DNA of 64,000 nucleotides from Pseudomonas fluorescens (GTDB lineage Bacteria > Pseudomonadota > Gammaproteobacteria > Pseudomonadales > Pseudomonadaceae): contig NZ_CABVHU010000008.1 of the NCBI RefSeq assembly GCF_902497855.1, forward strand, positions 124,001 to 188,000, read 5' to 3'. The notes beneath the pieces are model-generated. The model was not told where the DNA came from. It saw only the letters and a program-made list of their open reading frames with translations, and searched no databases. Position 1 is the first letter of the stretch, and every line of letters starts with the position of its first letter. The position numbers and the translations under genes are program-made. Shown piece after piece: positions 24,693-33,765 of the stretch.

Positions 24693-24729
24693 AAAAAACC
24701 CCGCCCTTCTCTCAAAGGGCGGGGTTTTT
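24693..24729. terminator. Rho-independent terminator after cyoE
   Basis: A strong stem AAAAACCCCGCCCT / AGGGCGGGGTTTTT with a nine-base loop lies 20 bases downstream of the cyoE stop. T runs on both strands make it usable in both directions. Confidence 0.92.
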
Positions 24730-24747
24730 CCTTACAGCATCCGACGC

Positions 24748-25635
24748 TTAAGGCGCGTAAGTCAGCAACAACTCACTCGGCACCTTGAAATCCAGCGACA
24801 TCATCACGCTCAACGCGGTAATGGTGAAGATCGAGAACACGAACAGCTTGCGTGCCCAGACCGTGTCATCCACTGCCTTGTAGCCGGTCCAGGCCATGTA
24901 CAGCCAGTACATGCCCATGGCCGCGGCGACGGCGAGGTAGCTCATGCCGGCGTAGCCGCTGAAGGTCAGCATCAAGGTCGCCACGAGGAACGCCAGGATG
25001 TAGAGCAGGATGTGCTTCTTCGCCACTTCAATCCCGCGCTTCACCGGCAGCACCGGAATCGATGCGGCCAGGTAATCGTTGAAGCGGAAAATCGCGATGG
25101 CGTAGGAATGCGGCATCTGCCACAGGCTGAACATCACCAGCAGCGTCAGTGCAGCCATGTCGAAGCTGTTAGTCACAGCGACGTAGCCGATCACCGGCGG
25201 CATGGCGCCCGACAGACTGCCCACCAGCGTGCCGTGAACCGACTTGCGCTTGAGGTACAGGCTGTAGAAGCCGACGTAGATGACGAAGCCGATCACCGCG
25301 AACAAGGCGGCCAACGGGTTGGCCACCTTGTACAACAGTGCAACGCCGAAAACACCCAGGATGGTCGCAAAGGCCAGGGCCAGTTTCAGGGAGATCAAGC
25401 CCTGGACCAGCACCCGGTTCTTGGTGCGTTCCATCTTCAGGTCGATGTCGCGGTCGATGCAGTTGTTGAACACGCAACCAGAAGCCACTACCAGGGACGT
25501 GCCGATCATGGCGGCCAGGAAGATGGCCAGATCGACATGCCCTTTGGAGGCCAGGAAAAATCCGCCTGCCACTGAAAGCACGTTACCGAAAATGATCCCC
25601 GGTTTGGTGATTTGGATAAAGTGCTTCAAGGACAT
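24748..25635 (-). CDS. cyoE: Protoheme IX farnesyltransferase (heme O synthase)
   Basis: A 295-residue UbiA-type prenyltransferase. It adds a farnesyl group to protoheme to make heme O for the bo3 oxidase. The Asp-rich prenyl-diphosphate motif appears as NNCIDRDID near residue 58, followed by MERTKNRVL. About nine membrane segments are present. It is the last gene of cyoABCDE, 11 bases after cyoD, and is followed by a strong terminator. Confidence 0.96.
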   Translation of the reverse strand: MSLKHFIQITKPGIIFGNVLSVAGGFFLASKGHVDLAIFLAAMIGTSLVVASGCVFNNCIDRDIDLKMERTKNRVLVQGLISLKLALAFATILGVFGVALLYKVANPLAALFAVIGFVIYVGFYSLYLKRKSVHGTLVGSLSGAMPPVIGYVAVTNSFDMAALTLLVMFSLWQMPHSYAIAIFRFNDYLAASIPVLPVKRGIEVAKKHILLYILAFLVATLMLTFSGYAGMSYLAVAAAMGMYWLYMAWTGYKAVDDTVWARKLFVFSIFTITALSVMMSLDFKVPSELLLTYAP

Positions 25636-25646
25636 CCGGACTTACC

Positions 25647-25982
25647 TCAGTGCGCCATCATGTTGGTGTGGATGCTGAACATGATCCACAGCGACAGGCC
25701 TACCAACAGGACGATTACCAGTGCGGCGAAAACAAACGCGATCACGTTGTTACGCTGGGCGGCGGAGCGGTCCAGGTGGAGGAAGTACACCAGGTGCACC
25801 AGCACCTGGATCACTGCAAAGATCAGGACGATCCACAGGGTCATGGCTTTCGGCAGCGACGGGTACATCACCAGGCCAAAAGGAATGACGGTCAGGATCA
25901 CCGACAGGATGAAACCGATGGCGTAGGACTTGACGCTGCCATGGTTCGCATCGTGGGTATCGTGGGCATGAGCGTTAGCCAT
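25647..25982 (-). CDS. cyoD: Cytochrome bo3 ubiquinol oxidase subunit IV
   Basis: A 111-residue protein with a His-rich N-terminus (NAHAHDTHD) and three membrane segments, the size and layout of CyoD. This small subunit helps assemble the copper site of subunit I. Its start directly abuts the cyoC stop. It carries no catalytic residues itself. Confidence 0.95.
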   Translation of the reverse strand: MANAHAHDTHDANHGSVKSYAIGFILSVILTVIPFGLVMYPSLPKAMTLWIVLIFAVIQVLVHLVYFLHLDRSAAQRNNVIAFVFAALVIVLLVGLSLWIMFSIHTNMMAH

Positions 25983-26609
25983 TTACATAGTCCCCATCAG
26001 ATAAACAACGGTGAATACGCAGATCCACACCACGTCCAGGAAGTGCCAGAACAGGCTCAGGCAGCTCAGACGGGTCTTGTTGGTCGCCGTCAGGCCGTTT
26101 TTCTGCACCTGGTACATCATGATCGCCATCCAGATCAGACCGCTGGTCACGTGCAGACCGTGGGTGCCGACCAGGGTGAAGAACCCGGACAGGAAGCCTG
26201 AGCGGCTAGGGCCGAAGCCCTCGGAGATCAGCAGGTGGAACTCGTTGATCTCCATGGCGATAAAGCCGGCGCCCAGCAGGAAGGTCATGCCCAACCAGGT
26301 CAGCACGCCCTTCTTGTTACCCTTGAACAGCGCCAGCATGGCGAAGCCGTAGGTGATCGAACTGAACAACAGCAGAGCGGTTTCGCCCAGCACGTATGGC
26401 AGCTCGAAGATGTCGGCGCCCGATGGGCCGCCCGCTACGTTGTTAACCAGTACCGCGTACACCGCGAAGATCGATGCAAACAGGATGCAGTCGGTCATCA
26501 GGTAGAGCCAGAAACCGAATACGGTCATCTCGCCCGAGTCGTGGTGATGGTCATCGTGCCCATGTCCATCGACATGGGTGTGTCCAGCATTGGTCACTAA
26601 GTTCGACAT
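25983..26609 (-). CDS. cyoC: Cytochrome bo3 ubiquinol oxidase subunit III
   Basis: A 208-residue integral membrane protein with five membrane segments and the conserved FGFWLYLMTDCILFA opening after a His-rich stretch (residues 10-25). The family stabilises subunit I and may shape proton uptake. It starts three bases after the cyoB stop and ends abutting cyoD, so translation is probably coupled. Confidence 0.96.
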   Translation of the reverse strand: MSNLVTNAGHTHVDGHGHDDHHHDSGEMTVFGFWLYLMTDCILFASIFAVYAVLVNNVAGGPSGADIFELPYVLGETALLLFSSITYGFAMLALFKGNKKGVLTWLGMTFLLGAGFIAMEINEFHLLISEGFGPSRSGFLSGFFTLVGTHGLHVTSGLIWMAIMMYQVQKNGLTATNKTRLSCLSLFWHFLDVVWICVFTVVYLMGTM

Positions 26610-26612
26610 GGT

Positions 26613-28643
26613 TTAAGCCTGTTCCAACGAGGTTTCAACACGGGTGGCGTTGGCTGGGATTTTCCCGGCCGCTACCAGACGTTTGTGCTGCTCGGCTTCG
26701 ATGCGCTCGATGACATCCACCGGCACCATGTAGCCCTGATCGTCACGGGCGGCATGGATAGTGAAATACACCACGGTGCCGACCAGACCCACGATCGCCA
26801 GCCACCAGATGTGCCAGATCATCGCGAAACCGAACACGGTCAACAGCGCGCCCATGACCACACCGGTCGCGGTGTTGTTGGGCATGTGGATCGGCTCGTA
26901 CCTGGCCGGAGCCTTGTACGCGGTGCCGTCTTCCTTGGCTTCGGTGAACGGGTCGATGACGTCGGCTTTTGGCAGCACGGCAAAGTTGTAGAACGGAGGT
27001 GGCGACGAGGTCGACCATTCCAGGGTATGGGCATTCCACGGGTCGCCGTGTTCGCACATGTTCTCTGGCTTGTTGCGGTCACGCACGCTGACGTAGAGCT
27101 GGATCAGCTGGCAGGCGATACCGACGGCGATCATCACCGCACCGAACATGGCGACGTACAGGTACGGCACCCACTCAGGGTTGGTAGTAGCGTTCAGGCG
27201 ACGGGTCATGCCCATGAAGCCCAGGACGTAGAGCGGCATGAACGCGACGAAGAAGCCGGTGATCCAGAACCAGAATGCGGCCTTGCCCCAACCTTCGTGC
27301 AGCTTGAAGCCGAACGCTTTCGGGAAGTAGAACGCGAAGCCTGCGATGTAGCCGAATACCGCGCCGCCGATGATCACGTTGTGGAAGTGCGCGATCACGA
27401 ACAGGCTGTTGTGCAGAACGAAGTCGGCACCCGGGATGGCCAGCAGTACGCCGGTCATGCCGCCGATGGCGAAGGTCACCATGAAGCCCAGGGTCCACAG
27501 CACTTGGCTGGTGAAACGCAGACGGCCCTGGTAGATGGTGAACAGCCAGTTGAATAGCTTCACCCCCGTCGGGATCGAAATCAGCATCGTCGCCAGGCCG
27601 AAGAAGGCGTTGACGCTGGCACCCGAGCCCATGGTGAAGAAGTGGTGCAGCCAGACCATGAAGCCCAGGATCGAGATCGCGCCCGATGCGTAGACCATCG
27701 AGTGGTGGCCGAACAGTTTCTTGCCGGTGAAGGTCGAGATGACTTCCGAGAAAATGCCGAACGCCGGCAGGATCAGGATGTACACCTCGGGGTGACCCCA
27801 GGCCCAGAACAGGTTGACGTACATCATCGGATTGCCACCAAGTTCATTGGTGAAAATGTGGAAATCCATGTAACGGTCAAGCGTCAGCAATGCCAGGGTA
27901 GCGGTCAGGATCGGGAACGAAGCCACGATCAGGACGTTGGCCCAGGTGCAGGTCCAGGTGAAGATCGGCATGTCCATCAGCTTCATGCCCGGGGTACGCA
28001 TTTTCAGCACGGTGGCCAGGAAGTTGACCCCCGTCAGCGTTGTCCCCAGCCCTGAAAGCTGTAGCGCCCAGATGTAGTAATCCATCCCCACGCCCGGACT
28101 GTATTGCAGGCCCGACAGCGGCGGATAGGCAACCCAACCGGTCTTGGCGAATTCGCCAACGCCCAGGGACAGGTTGATCAGCACCACGCCCGACACCAGC
28201 AGCCAGAAGCTCAGGGAGTTCAGGAACGGGTAAGCCACGTCACGGGCGCCGATCTGCAGCGGCACTGCCAGGTTCATCAGGCCGGTGAAGAATGGCATCG
28301 CCATGAAGATGATCATGATCACACCGTGGGCGGTGAAGATCTGGTCATAGTGTTCAGGCGGCAGGTAGCCAGGCGAACCCTCGGTGGCCATGGCCAACTG
28401 GGTACGCATCATGATGGCGTCGGCAAAACCGCGCAGCAGCATGACCATGGCGACGATGATGTACATCACGCCGATTTTCTTGTGGTCGACCGACGTCAGC
28501 CACTCGGTCCACAGGTAGGTCCACTTCTTGAAGTAGGTGATTGCAGCGAACAGCGCCAGACCACCGAGCGCGATCATGGCGATGGTTATCATCACGATCG
28601 GTTCGTGGAACGGGACCGCTTCCCAACTTAATTTACCAAACAT
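26613..28643 (-). CDS. cyoB: Cytochrome bo3 ubiquinol oxidase subunit I
   Basis: A 676-residue heme-copper oxidase subunit I, the catalytic core that reduces oxygen and pumps protons. Heme and copper ligands are visible: His in TAHGVIM, WGHPEVY (CuB His cross-linked to Tyr), LHHFFTMG, and IAHFHNVI (high- and low-spin heme His). About fifteen membrane segments are expected. Length matches the family. It lies three bases after cyoA. Confidence 0.97.
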   Translation of the reverse strand: MFGKLSWEAVPFHEPIVMITIAMIALGGLALFAAITYFKKWTYLWTEWLTSVDHKKIGVMYIIVAMVMLLRGFADAIMMRTQLAMATEGSPGYLPPEHYDQIFTAHGVIMIIFMAMPFFTGLMNLAVPLQIGARDVAYPFLNSLSFWLLVSGVVLINLSLGVGEFAKTGWVAYPPLSGLQYSPGVGMDYYIWALQLSGLGTTLTGVNFLATVLKMRTPGMKLMDMPIFTWTCTWANVLIVASFPILTATLALLTLDRYMDFHIFTNELGGNPMMYVNLFWAWGHPEVYILILPAFGIFSEVISTFTGKKLFGHHSMVYASGAISILGFMVWLHHFFTMGSGASVNAFFGLATMLISIPTGVKLFNWLFTIYQGRLRFTSQVLWTLGFMVTFAIGGMTGVLLAIPGADFVLHNSLFVIAHFHNVIIGGAVFGYIAGFAFYFPKAFGFKLHEGWGKAAFWFWITGFFVAFMPLYVLGFMGMTRRLNATTNPEWVPYLYVAMFGAVMIAVGIACQLIQLYVSVRDRNKPENMCEHGDPWNAHTLEWSTSSPPPFYNFAVLPKADVIDPFTEAKEDGTAYKAPARYEPIHMPNNTATGVVMGALLTVFGFAMIWHIWWLAIVGLVGTVVYFTIHAARDDQGYMVPVDVIERIEAEQHKRLVAAGKIPANATRVETSLEQA

Positions 28644-28646
28644 CGT

Positions 28647-29594
28647 TTACTCCTCTGCCCCGGCAGCTGAATGCGAACTCATGTCCATCCCTTCCATGTT
28701 GTGCGCCACTTCCTTCTCTTTCTTCTCGTGGTGCATCGGCTTGCCCGGTTTCATGCCTTCGTACTTGTCGACGATGATCTGGAACAGGTTCGGCGTGACC
28801 GAGGAGTAGAGCTCGACTGGGTTGTTCTGGCTTGGTTTGGTAAGGGCTTCGTATTCAGCTGATTCCAGCTGTTTAGGTGCCTTTTTGACTTCGCTTACCC
28901 AGGCGTCGAAATTTTCCTGAGAGGTTGAGATCGCTTTGAATTTCATGCCGGTGAAACCTGCGCCGCTGTAGTTGGCGGAGATGCCTTCCATTTCAGCGTC
29001 ACGGTTGGCAATCAGGTGCAACTTGGTCTGCATGCCGGCCATCGCGTAGATCTGGCCGCCCAGGCCCGGGATGAAGAACGAGTTCATCACCGAGTCCGAC
29101 GTCACCTTGAAGTTGACCGGTGTATTGGTCGGGAACACGATCTTGTTGACCGTGGCGATGCCCTGTTCCGGATAGATGAACACCCACTTCCAGTCCAGCG
29201 AGACCACTTCGATGGTGATCGGCTTGACGTCGGATTCCAGCGGACGGTACGGGTCAAGTTCGTGGGTCGACACGTAGGTGACGTAACCCAGGGCGATGAT
29301 GATCAGGATCGGAACGGTCCACACCGCGATTTCAATCTTGGTGGAGTGGTTCCATTTCGGGGTGTAGGTCGCGTTGGTGTTGGACGCGCGGTATTTCCAG
29401 GCGAACAGGAAGGTCATGACGATGACCGGGATCACGACCAACAGCATCAGCAGCGTCGCGGTGATGATCAGGTTTCGCTGCTCCAGGCCGACCTGGCCCG
29501 TGGGATTGAGCAAGGTCATGTTGCAGCCTCCCAGCAACAGTGTGCCGAGCAGCGGCACTATGCCTAGTAGTCTTGGGTACCTGTTTTTACTCAT
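28647..29594 (-). CDS. cyoA: Cytochrome bo3 ubiquinol oxidase subunit II
   Basis: A 315-residue lipoprotein with a signal peptide ending in the lipobox LGGC, two membrane segments (about residues 45-65 and 90-110) and a periplasmic cupredoxin-like domain. As expected for a quinol oxidase, the CuA-binding Cys pair of cytochrome c oxidases is absent. ATG 29594 follows AGAGG and begins the signal peptide; the longer ORF to 29648 was rejected. It is the first gene of the operon. Confidence 0.95.
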   Translation of the reverse strand: MSKNRYPRLLGIVPLLGTLLLGGCNMTLLNPTGQVGLEQRNLIITATLLMLLVVIPVIVMTFLFAWKYRASNTNATYTPKWNHSTKIEIAVWTVPILIIIALGYVTYVSTHELDPYRPLESDVKPITIEVVSLDWKWVFIYPEQGIATVNKIVFPTNTPVNFKVTSDSVMNSFFIPGLGGQIYAMAGMQTKLHLIANRDAEMEGISANYSGAGFTGMKFKAISTSQENFDAWVSEVKKAPKQLESAEYEALTKPSQNNPVELYSSVTPNLFQIIVDKYEGMKPGKPMHHEKKEKEVAHNMEGMDMSSHSAAGAEE

Positions 29595-30351
29595 CTCACG
29601 ACCTCTAAAGCAGCTTGCGCAATGCAGTTGGGTTTTGATCGCCAACACTTCACCCTGCCAAGGGTTGGCATTTTTCTTTGATTGAATAAGGGCTGCCCGT
29701 CGCGCGTCAGACGCTGTTCGACAAATCCCGGGACAGCGGTGAGTTCTTATTCGAATTCGTGGTCAAAGGCCTTGTTACAGACCAATTCCATTTGGTGCGG
29801 ATAGTGGAAGGCACCGACACCTGGGAGTCGCATGAAGCCATCCGGCCTCTCGACGCCCTATTCCTGCTCGTGCACCTGTGTAAGGGTGAGCAGTGCCGGG
29901 AATTCAGTGCGGGCGATTGTAGTGACGTAGCGATTCATAAACCATGTCTCATCCCGAAATAATTTTTATCCATTTCAGCAACAATCAATCACGAATTTCG
30001 CAAAAGTCCGGCATGTTATCGAAATTAATTCTCAACAAAAACAACAAAAATAGTAGGTCTACCTCGCTCAGTTCAGACAGTATCGAAGGCTCCAAGCCCT
30101 CGTTCGACCCGGCCCAAGCCCCTACGTGACAAGGGCTCCGGCCATTCGCCAAGCCCTGTTAAAACTGCCTGTTGGGGCGTTTCAGGGGCGAGGCCACCCA
30201 CCATTGATAAAGCCGCTTTTTGTTGCGTAGACTGGCGCGAATTCACGGCTTGGAAATGCCCTGCGACACTCGCGCTGTGACAACGTGTCGCACATGTGTC
30301 GCCCCCCGACTTGTCGCGCATCAAGGTCTTTTTACCCGCCCCCTGCCATGC
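29595..30351. other. Long intergenic region upstream of cyoA with no convincing gene
   Basis: About 760 bases between cyoA and the dsbB terminator. A small plus-strand ORF at 29,759-29,962 (67 codons) has no clear ribosome binding site or relative and is not called. The centre (29,950-30,070) is markedly AT-rich and would suit promoter activity or curved DNA. A weak hairpin GCCAAGGGTTGGC followed by TTTTT lies near 29,660. The oxygen- and carbon-regulated cyo promoter probably lies in the left part. Confidence 0.4.
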
Positions 30352-30392
30352 AAAACGCCCCGGTGCTCTCAACGAGGACCGGGGCGTTTTTT
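30352..30392. terminator. Rho-independent terminator after dsbB
   Basis: A perfect 13-base stem AAAACGCCCCGGT / ACCGGGGCGTTTT with a loop of about 13 bases and T runs on both sides, 28 bases past the dsbB stop. Confidence 0.9.
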
Positions 30393-30419
30393 GCTTTACA
30401 CGGGAGGCGCGGGATGGGG

Positions 30420-30929
30420 TCAGCGCAGCGCTCTGCGATTACGCGAAGTGAGCAGCGGCACCAGGATGACCACCAGCACAAAGGCTACCAGCGCCCATTG
30501 GGCGAGGGACAGACCGAGAATCGGCGGATACGGCGTCGAGCAGAAGCCGTCGACCTGGAAGCCCAGCGGAAAGATCTTCGCCAGCGGCAAACCGTCGACA
30601 ATCGGTTGCAGCACATCGATGCCGCAGCTGACGGTCGGGTAGAACTGGGTGTAGACGTGATGCCCGGCCACCCCGACGCCGGCCAGGGCGCAGATCACCA
30701 CCAGGGTTTCGAACACCGTGATGCTACGGCGGCTGCGCATGGCCGCGCCGATGAAAGCGAAGACCGCAATCAGCAGCAAGGCGTAGCGCTGCAGGATGCA
30801 CAGCGGGCAAGGCGCCTCGCCCAGGACGATTTGCATGTACAGCGCGCCGCCGATCAACGCCAGGCAGATGACGCCCAGTAACACCAGGTAGCGCCGTTCA
30901 CGACCCAACCGCATTGTTTCCTCGCTCAT
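30420..30929 (-). CDS. dsbB: Disulfide bond formation protein DsbB
   Basis: A 169-residue inner-membrane protein with four membrane segments that re-oxidises DsbA and passes electrons to quinone. The first catalytic pair is CPLC in GEAPCPLCILQRYA (about residues 41-44). The second periplasmic loop holds one Cys in VSCGID and one in DGFCST. The Arg after the first Cys pair (LQRY) is the usual quinone-site residue. It is monocistronic with its own terminator and lies upstream of cyo. Confidence 0.94.
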   Translation of the reverse strand: MSEETMRLGRERRYLVLLGVICLALIGGALYMQIVLGEAPCPLCILQRYALLLIAVFAFIGAAMRSRRSITVFETLVVICALAGVGVAGHHVYTQFYPTVSCGIDVLQPIVDGLPLAKIFPLGFQVDGFCSTPYPPILGLSLAQWALVAFVLVVILVPLLTSRNRRALR

Positions 30930-31285
30930 TGCGTTTCCCTTCTGAATATCGATTGCCCAAAGTCTACACGCTGACCCGGACCTTTGAGAGCCTGGCGCGC
31001 ACGGGTGGATATCGGGGAATAGACGACAGGCCGGTTAAGCAGGGATTAAATTTCAGCGATCGGGTTGAATTTTGACCAGGCCGATGGCGTCATCGTCGGA
31101 ACACCGCCGGGAGCCGGCTCACGCATTTTCCATGGGCTATGTGAGCACCGCAGAACCCCTGTAGGAGCTGGCTTGCCAGCGAAAGCGGTCTGTCAGTCGC
31201 CAACTCTATTGACTGTGCCGCCGTCTTCGCCAGCAAGCCGGCTCCTACACGGAATCCGCGTCGTTCACCGACTTGGCGCGTCCGA
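30930..31285. other. Intergenic region with a REPIN
   Basis: This stretch upstream of dsbB holds its presumed promoter on the left, a CGTCGGAACACCGCCGGGAG repeat motif near 31,090, and the REPIN at 31,158-31,253. No gene is seen. Confidence 0.5.
31158..31253. repeat. REPIN pair
   Basis: CTGTAGGAGCTGGCTTGCCAGCGAAAG and the inverted CTTCGCCAGCAAGCCGGCTCCTACA flank about 45 bases, downstream of the solute-binding protein gene. Confidence 0.87.
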
Positions 31286-32062
31286 TCAGTCGCCGTAGAT
31301 ATCGGACTTGAAATACTTCTCGGAAATTTTCTGGTATTCGCCGCTGGCTCGGATGCCGGCGATGGCGCTGTTCAGTTGGGTCACCAGCTCGCTGTTGCCC
31401 TTGCGCACCGCAATCCCGGCGCCCTCCCCCACGTATTTCGGGTCCTTGAGCTCCGGCCCGACAAACGCATAGCCCTGGCCACGGGGCATCATCAGAAAGT
31501 CATTCAGCGGGATGGTGTCGGCAAAAATCGCATCGAGGCGACCGGCCGCCAGGTCCATGTAGATCTCTTCGTTGTTGCTGTAACGCTTGACGTTAATACC
31601 CTTGGGTTCAAACACCTCGGTGGCATAACGATCAGTAGTGGTGGCACGTTGCACTCCGATTGTCTTGCCCTTGAGGCTGGCGTACTGGTCATCCACCACC
31701 GCGCCTTCCTTCATCACCAGGCGCGATGAAGTGAAGTAGTACTTGTGGGTGAAATCCACCGACTTCTTGCGGTCTTCGTTGATGGTCATGGACGACAGCG
31801 CCATGTCGATTTTCTTCACCTTCAGGGAAGGGATCAGGCCATCGAACTCACCTTCGACCCACTGGCACTTGACCTGCATCTGCGCGCACAGGGCATTGCC
31901 GATGTCGTAGTCGAAACCGACGATCTTGCCGTCCGAGCTTTTCGAGGCGAACGGCGGGTAGGCCGCCTCGATGCCGATGCGCAGGGTCTTCTCGGCGGCG
32001 AACAGGGTGCTGCACGCCAACAGGCTCAGGGCCAGACCGGTGATGAGGGGGAATTTCTTCAT
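31286..32062 (-). CDS. Periplasmic amino-acid-binding protein of an ABC transporter
   Basis: A 258-residue solute-binding protein of the HisJ/ArgT family, which captures basic or related amino acids in the periplasm. The signal peptide ends near LFAAEK (about residue 22). The mature protein starts LRIGIEAAYPPFASK and has the GFDYDIGNALC and DGLIPSLKVKKIDM family segments. Permease and ATPase genes are not adjacent, so it either serves a transporter encoded elsewhere or is an orphan receptor. The specificity cannot be assigned. Confidence 0.88.
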   Translation of the reverse strand: MKKFPLITGLALSLLACSTLFAAEKTLRIGIEAAYPPFASKSSDGKIVGFDYDIGNALCAQMQVKCQWVEGEFDGLIPSLKVKKIDMALSSMTINEDRKKSVDFTHKYYFTSSRLVMKEGAVVDDQYASLKGKTIGVQRATTTDRYATEVFEPKGINVKRYSNNEEIYMDLAAGRLDAIFADTIPLNDFLMMPRGQGYAFVGPELKDPKYVGEGAGIAVRKGNSELVTQLNSAIAGIRASGEYQKISEKYFKSDIYGD

Positions 32063-32364
32063 GTTCGTTCTCTCGCGGGTTGTTATTGGTTTGGCAAGAC
32101 AGAAGAAGAGCTGAAACAGGGAAGGCTTTTTTGTACTTATAAATCCATACTGGACTTTTATGTATTGGTCGTCAATCCGGGGCGAATGAGATGGGTCGGC
32201 CGGTGGTCGAGAGGTGGGTCCGGGAGATTTTGGGTGTAGCGGATGGCCTCTTCGCTGGCAAGCCAGCTCCTACAGGTTTTGTGTCGTGCACCTTTCATGC
32301 AATTGACACAAAACCTGTAGGAGCTGGCTTGCCGGCGAAGGCGTACCTGCGGACACAGCAGAAC
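32063..32364. other. Intergenic region with a REPIN
   Basis: About 300 bases between moaE and the binding-protein gene. The right part (near 32,130) is AT-rich and probably holds the binding-protein promoter. A REPIN occupies 32,246-32,340. No gene is seen. Confidence 0.5.
32246..32340. repeat. REPIN pair in inverted head-to-head order
   Basis: CTTCGCTGGCAAGCCAGCTCCTACAGGTTTTGTGTC and its complement-like partner GACACAAAACCTGTAGGAGCTGGCTTGCCGGCGAAG give a long symmetric palindrome of about 36-base arms, longer than most REPINs in the window. Confidence 0.88.
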
Positions 32365-32817
32365 TTACTGCTTCCAGCGATCCGCCGCCGCATGATCACT
32401 GTCACGCCCTTCCACCCAACGCGCCCCGTCACGGGTGTTCTCTTTTTTCCAGAACGGCGCACGGGTTTTCAGGTAGTCCATGACAAAGGCGCAGGCGTCG
32501 AACGCCGCCTGGCGGTGGGCGCTGGCGGCGCCGACGAACACGATCGGTTCGCCCGGTTCCAGGGCGCCTATTCGATGCAGCACTTCCAGCTTGAGCAACG
32601 GCCAGCGCTGCTCGGCTTCCGTGGCGATCTTGCCGAGGGCTTTTTCGGTCATGCCTGGATAGTGTTCAAGGAACATCCCGGCGACATCCAGCCCATCATT
32701 GAAGTCGCGCACGTAGCCGACAAAACTCACCACTGCACCGACGCCAACATTGGCGGCATGCATGGCGTTGACTTCGGCACCCGGATCGAACGCCGTGGAC
32801 TGCACGCGAATCGCCAT
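32365..32817 (-). CDS. moaE: Molybdopterin synthase catalytic subunit MoaE
   Basis: A 150-residue MoaE. It transfers sulfur from the MoaD thiocarboxylate to precursor Z to make molybdopterin. Visible family features are FVGYVRD, FLEHYPGM, HRIGALEPGE and the Lys-containing KTRAPFWKKE near residues 116-125. It starts three bases after the moaD stop in the moaC-moaD-moaE operon. Confidence 0.95.
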   Translation of the reverse strand: MAIRVQSTAFDPGAEVNAMHAANVGVGAVVSFVGYVRDFNDGLDVAGMFLEHYPGMTEKALGKIATEAEQRWPLLKLEVLHRIGALEPGEPIVFVGAASAHRQAAFDACAFVMDYLKTRAPFWKKENTRDGARWVEGRDSDHAAADRWKQ

Positions 32818-32820
32818 GGC

Positions 32821-33063
32821 TCAGCCTCCGGTCACAGTCGGGAAAAACGCCACTTCGTCGCCATCGCTCACCGGCTCGTCAAGTTGGCACAGGTCTTCGT
32901 TGCGGGCACACATCAGGTTCTGCTCGCTCAGTACCTCGGCGCCTTCGCGTTGGGCCAGCAATGCGCGCACGTCATCGACGGTCGCGAAATCCCCCTCAAC
33001 CTTCACCGAGTCGACGCCGAGCGCTTCCCGGTAACGGGCAAAAAACTTCACGGTGAGGTTCAT
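32821..33063 (-). CDS. moaD: Molybdopterin synthase sulfur carrier subunit MoaD
   Basis: An 80-residue ubiquitin-like protein ending in the essential Gly-Gly (FFPTVTGG), which is activated as a thiocarboxylate. It starts MNLTVKFFARYREAL at 33063, overlapping the moaC stop by four bases (ATGA). The longer ORF to 33156 is a frame artefact inside moaC. Confidence 0.95.
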   Translation of the reverse strand: MNLTVKFFARYREALGVDSVKVEGDFATVDDVRALLAQREGAEVLSEQNLMCARNEDLCQLDEPVSDGDEVAFFPTVTGG

Positions 33064-33533
33064 GGCTGGTCCGCCTGGAAATGGCCGCTCTTGCCGCCGA
33101 GTTTCTCCAGCAGCCGCACGCTTTCGACGGTCATGCCGCGGTCCACGGCCTTGCACATGTCATAGATGGTCAGAGCCGCGACGCTGGCGGCGGTCAGGGC
33201 TTCCATTTCGACGCCGGTCTGCCCGGACAGCTTGCAGCGCGCGACGATGCGCACGGTATCGTCGCCTTCGGCACTGAGCTCGACCTTGACGCCGGTGAGC
33301 AGCAGCGGATGGCACAGGGGAATCAGATCGCTGGTTTTCTTCGCCGCCTGAATGCCGGCGATGCGTGCCACGGCAAACACATCCCCCTTGGGATGACCGC
33401 CGCTGACAATCATTTGCAGGGTTTCGGGCAGCATGCGCACCAGCGCCTGGGCCGTCGCTTCGCGGAACGTCACGGCTTTTTCGGTGACGTCGACCATGTT
33501 GGCGCGACCTTGGGAATCGAGATGAGTCAGCAC
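33060..33533 (-). CDS. moaC: Cyclic pyranopterin monophosphate synthase MoaC
   Basis: A 157-residue MoaC, which works with MoaA to turn GTP into cyclic pyranopterin monophosphate. Typical segments are KGDVFAVARIAGIQAAKKT, LIPLCHPL, and the GQTGVEMEALTA active-site region, followed by DMCKAVDRGM. It is the first gene of moaCDE. No moaA lies in this window. Confidence 0.96.
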   Translation of the reverse strand: MLTHLDSQGRANMVDVTEKAVTFREATAQALVRMLPETLQMIVSGGHPKGDVFAVARIAGIQAAKKTSDLIPLCHPLLLTGVKVELSAEGDDTVRIVARCKLSGQTGVEMEALTAASVAALTIYDMCKAVDRGMTVESVRLLEKLGGKSGHFQADQP

Positions 33534-33612
33534 GGGGTTACTCCTGATCAGGAGCCTCGATTGTAAACCTGTGGGTCAGATTTTCGCACGCTTGATTATT
33601 CAGCGTCGAACC

Positions 33613-33707
33613 CCTGTAGGAGCGAGGCTTGCCCGCGAACGGAACAATGCGGTCTATCAGGCACACCGCGTTATCGCTCTTCGCGGGCAAGCCTCGCTCC
33701 TACAGGT
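33613..33707. repeat. REPIN pair
   Basis: CTGTAGGAGCGAGGCTTGCCCGCGAACGG and inverted CTTCGCGGGCAAGCCTCGCTCCTACAG lie between moaC and the phoH terminator. Confidence 0.9.
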
Positions 33708-33721
33708 TATGTGTCGGATAT

Positions 33722-33755
33722 AAAAAACCGGGCGGCTTTGGGGCCGCCCGGTTCT
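33722..33755. terminator. Rho-independent terminator after the PhoH-type gene
   Basis: AACCGGGCGGC / GCCGCCCGGTT stem with a six-base loop and flanking A and T runs, about ten bases past the stop of the minus-strand PhoH-type gene. Confidence 0.88.
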
Positions 33756-33765
33756 TGTAAGGCTG

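Noticed and set aside
29759..29962. 67-codon ORF upstream of cyoA
   Set aside because: No clear ribosome binding site or domain; not distinguishable from chance.
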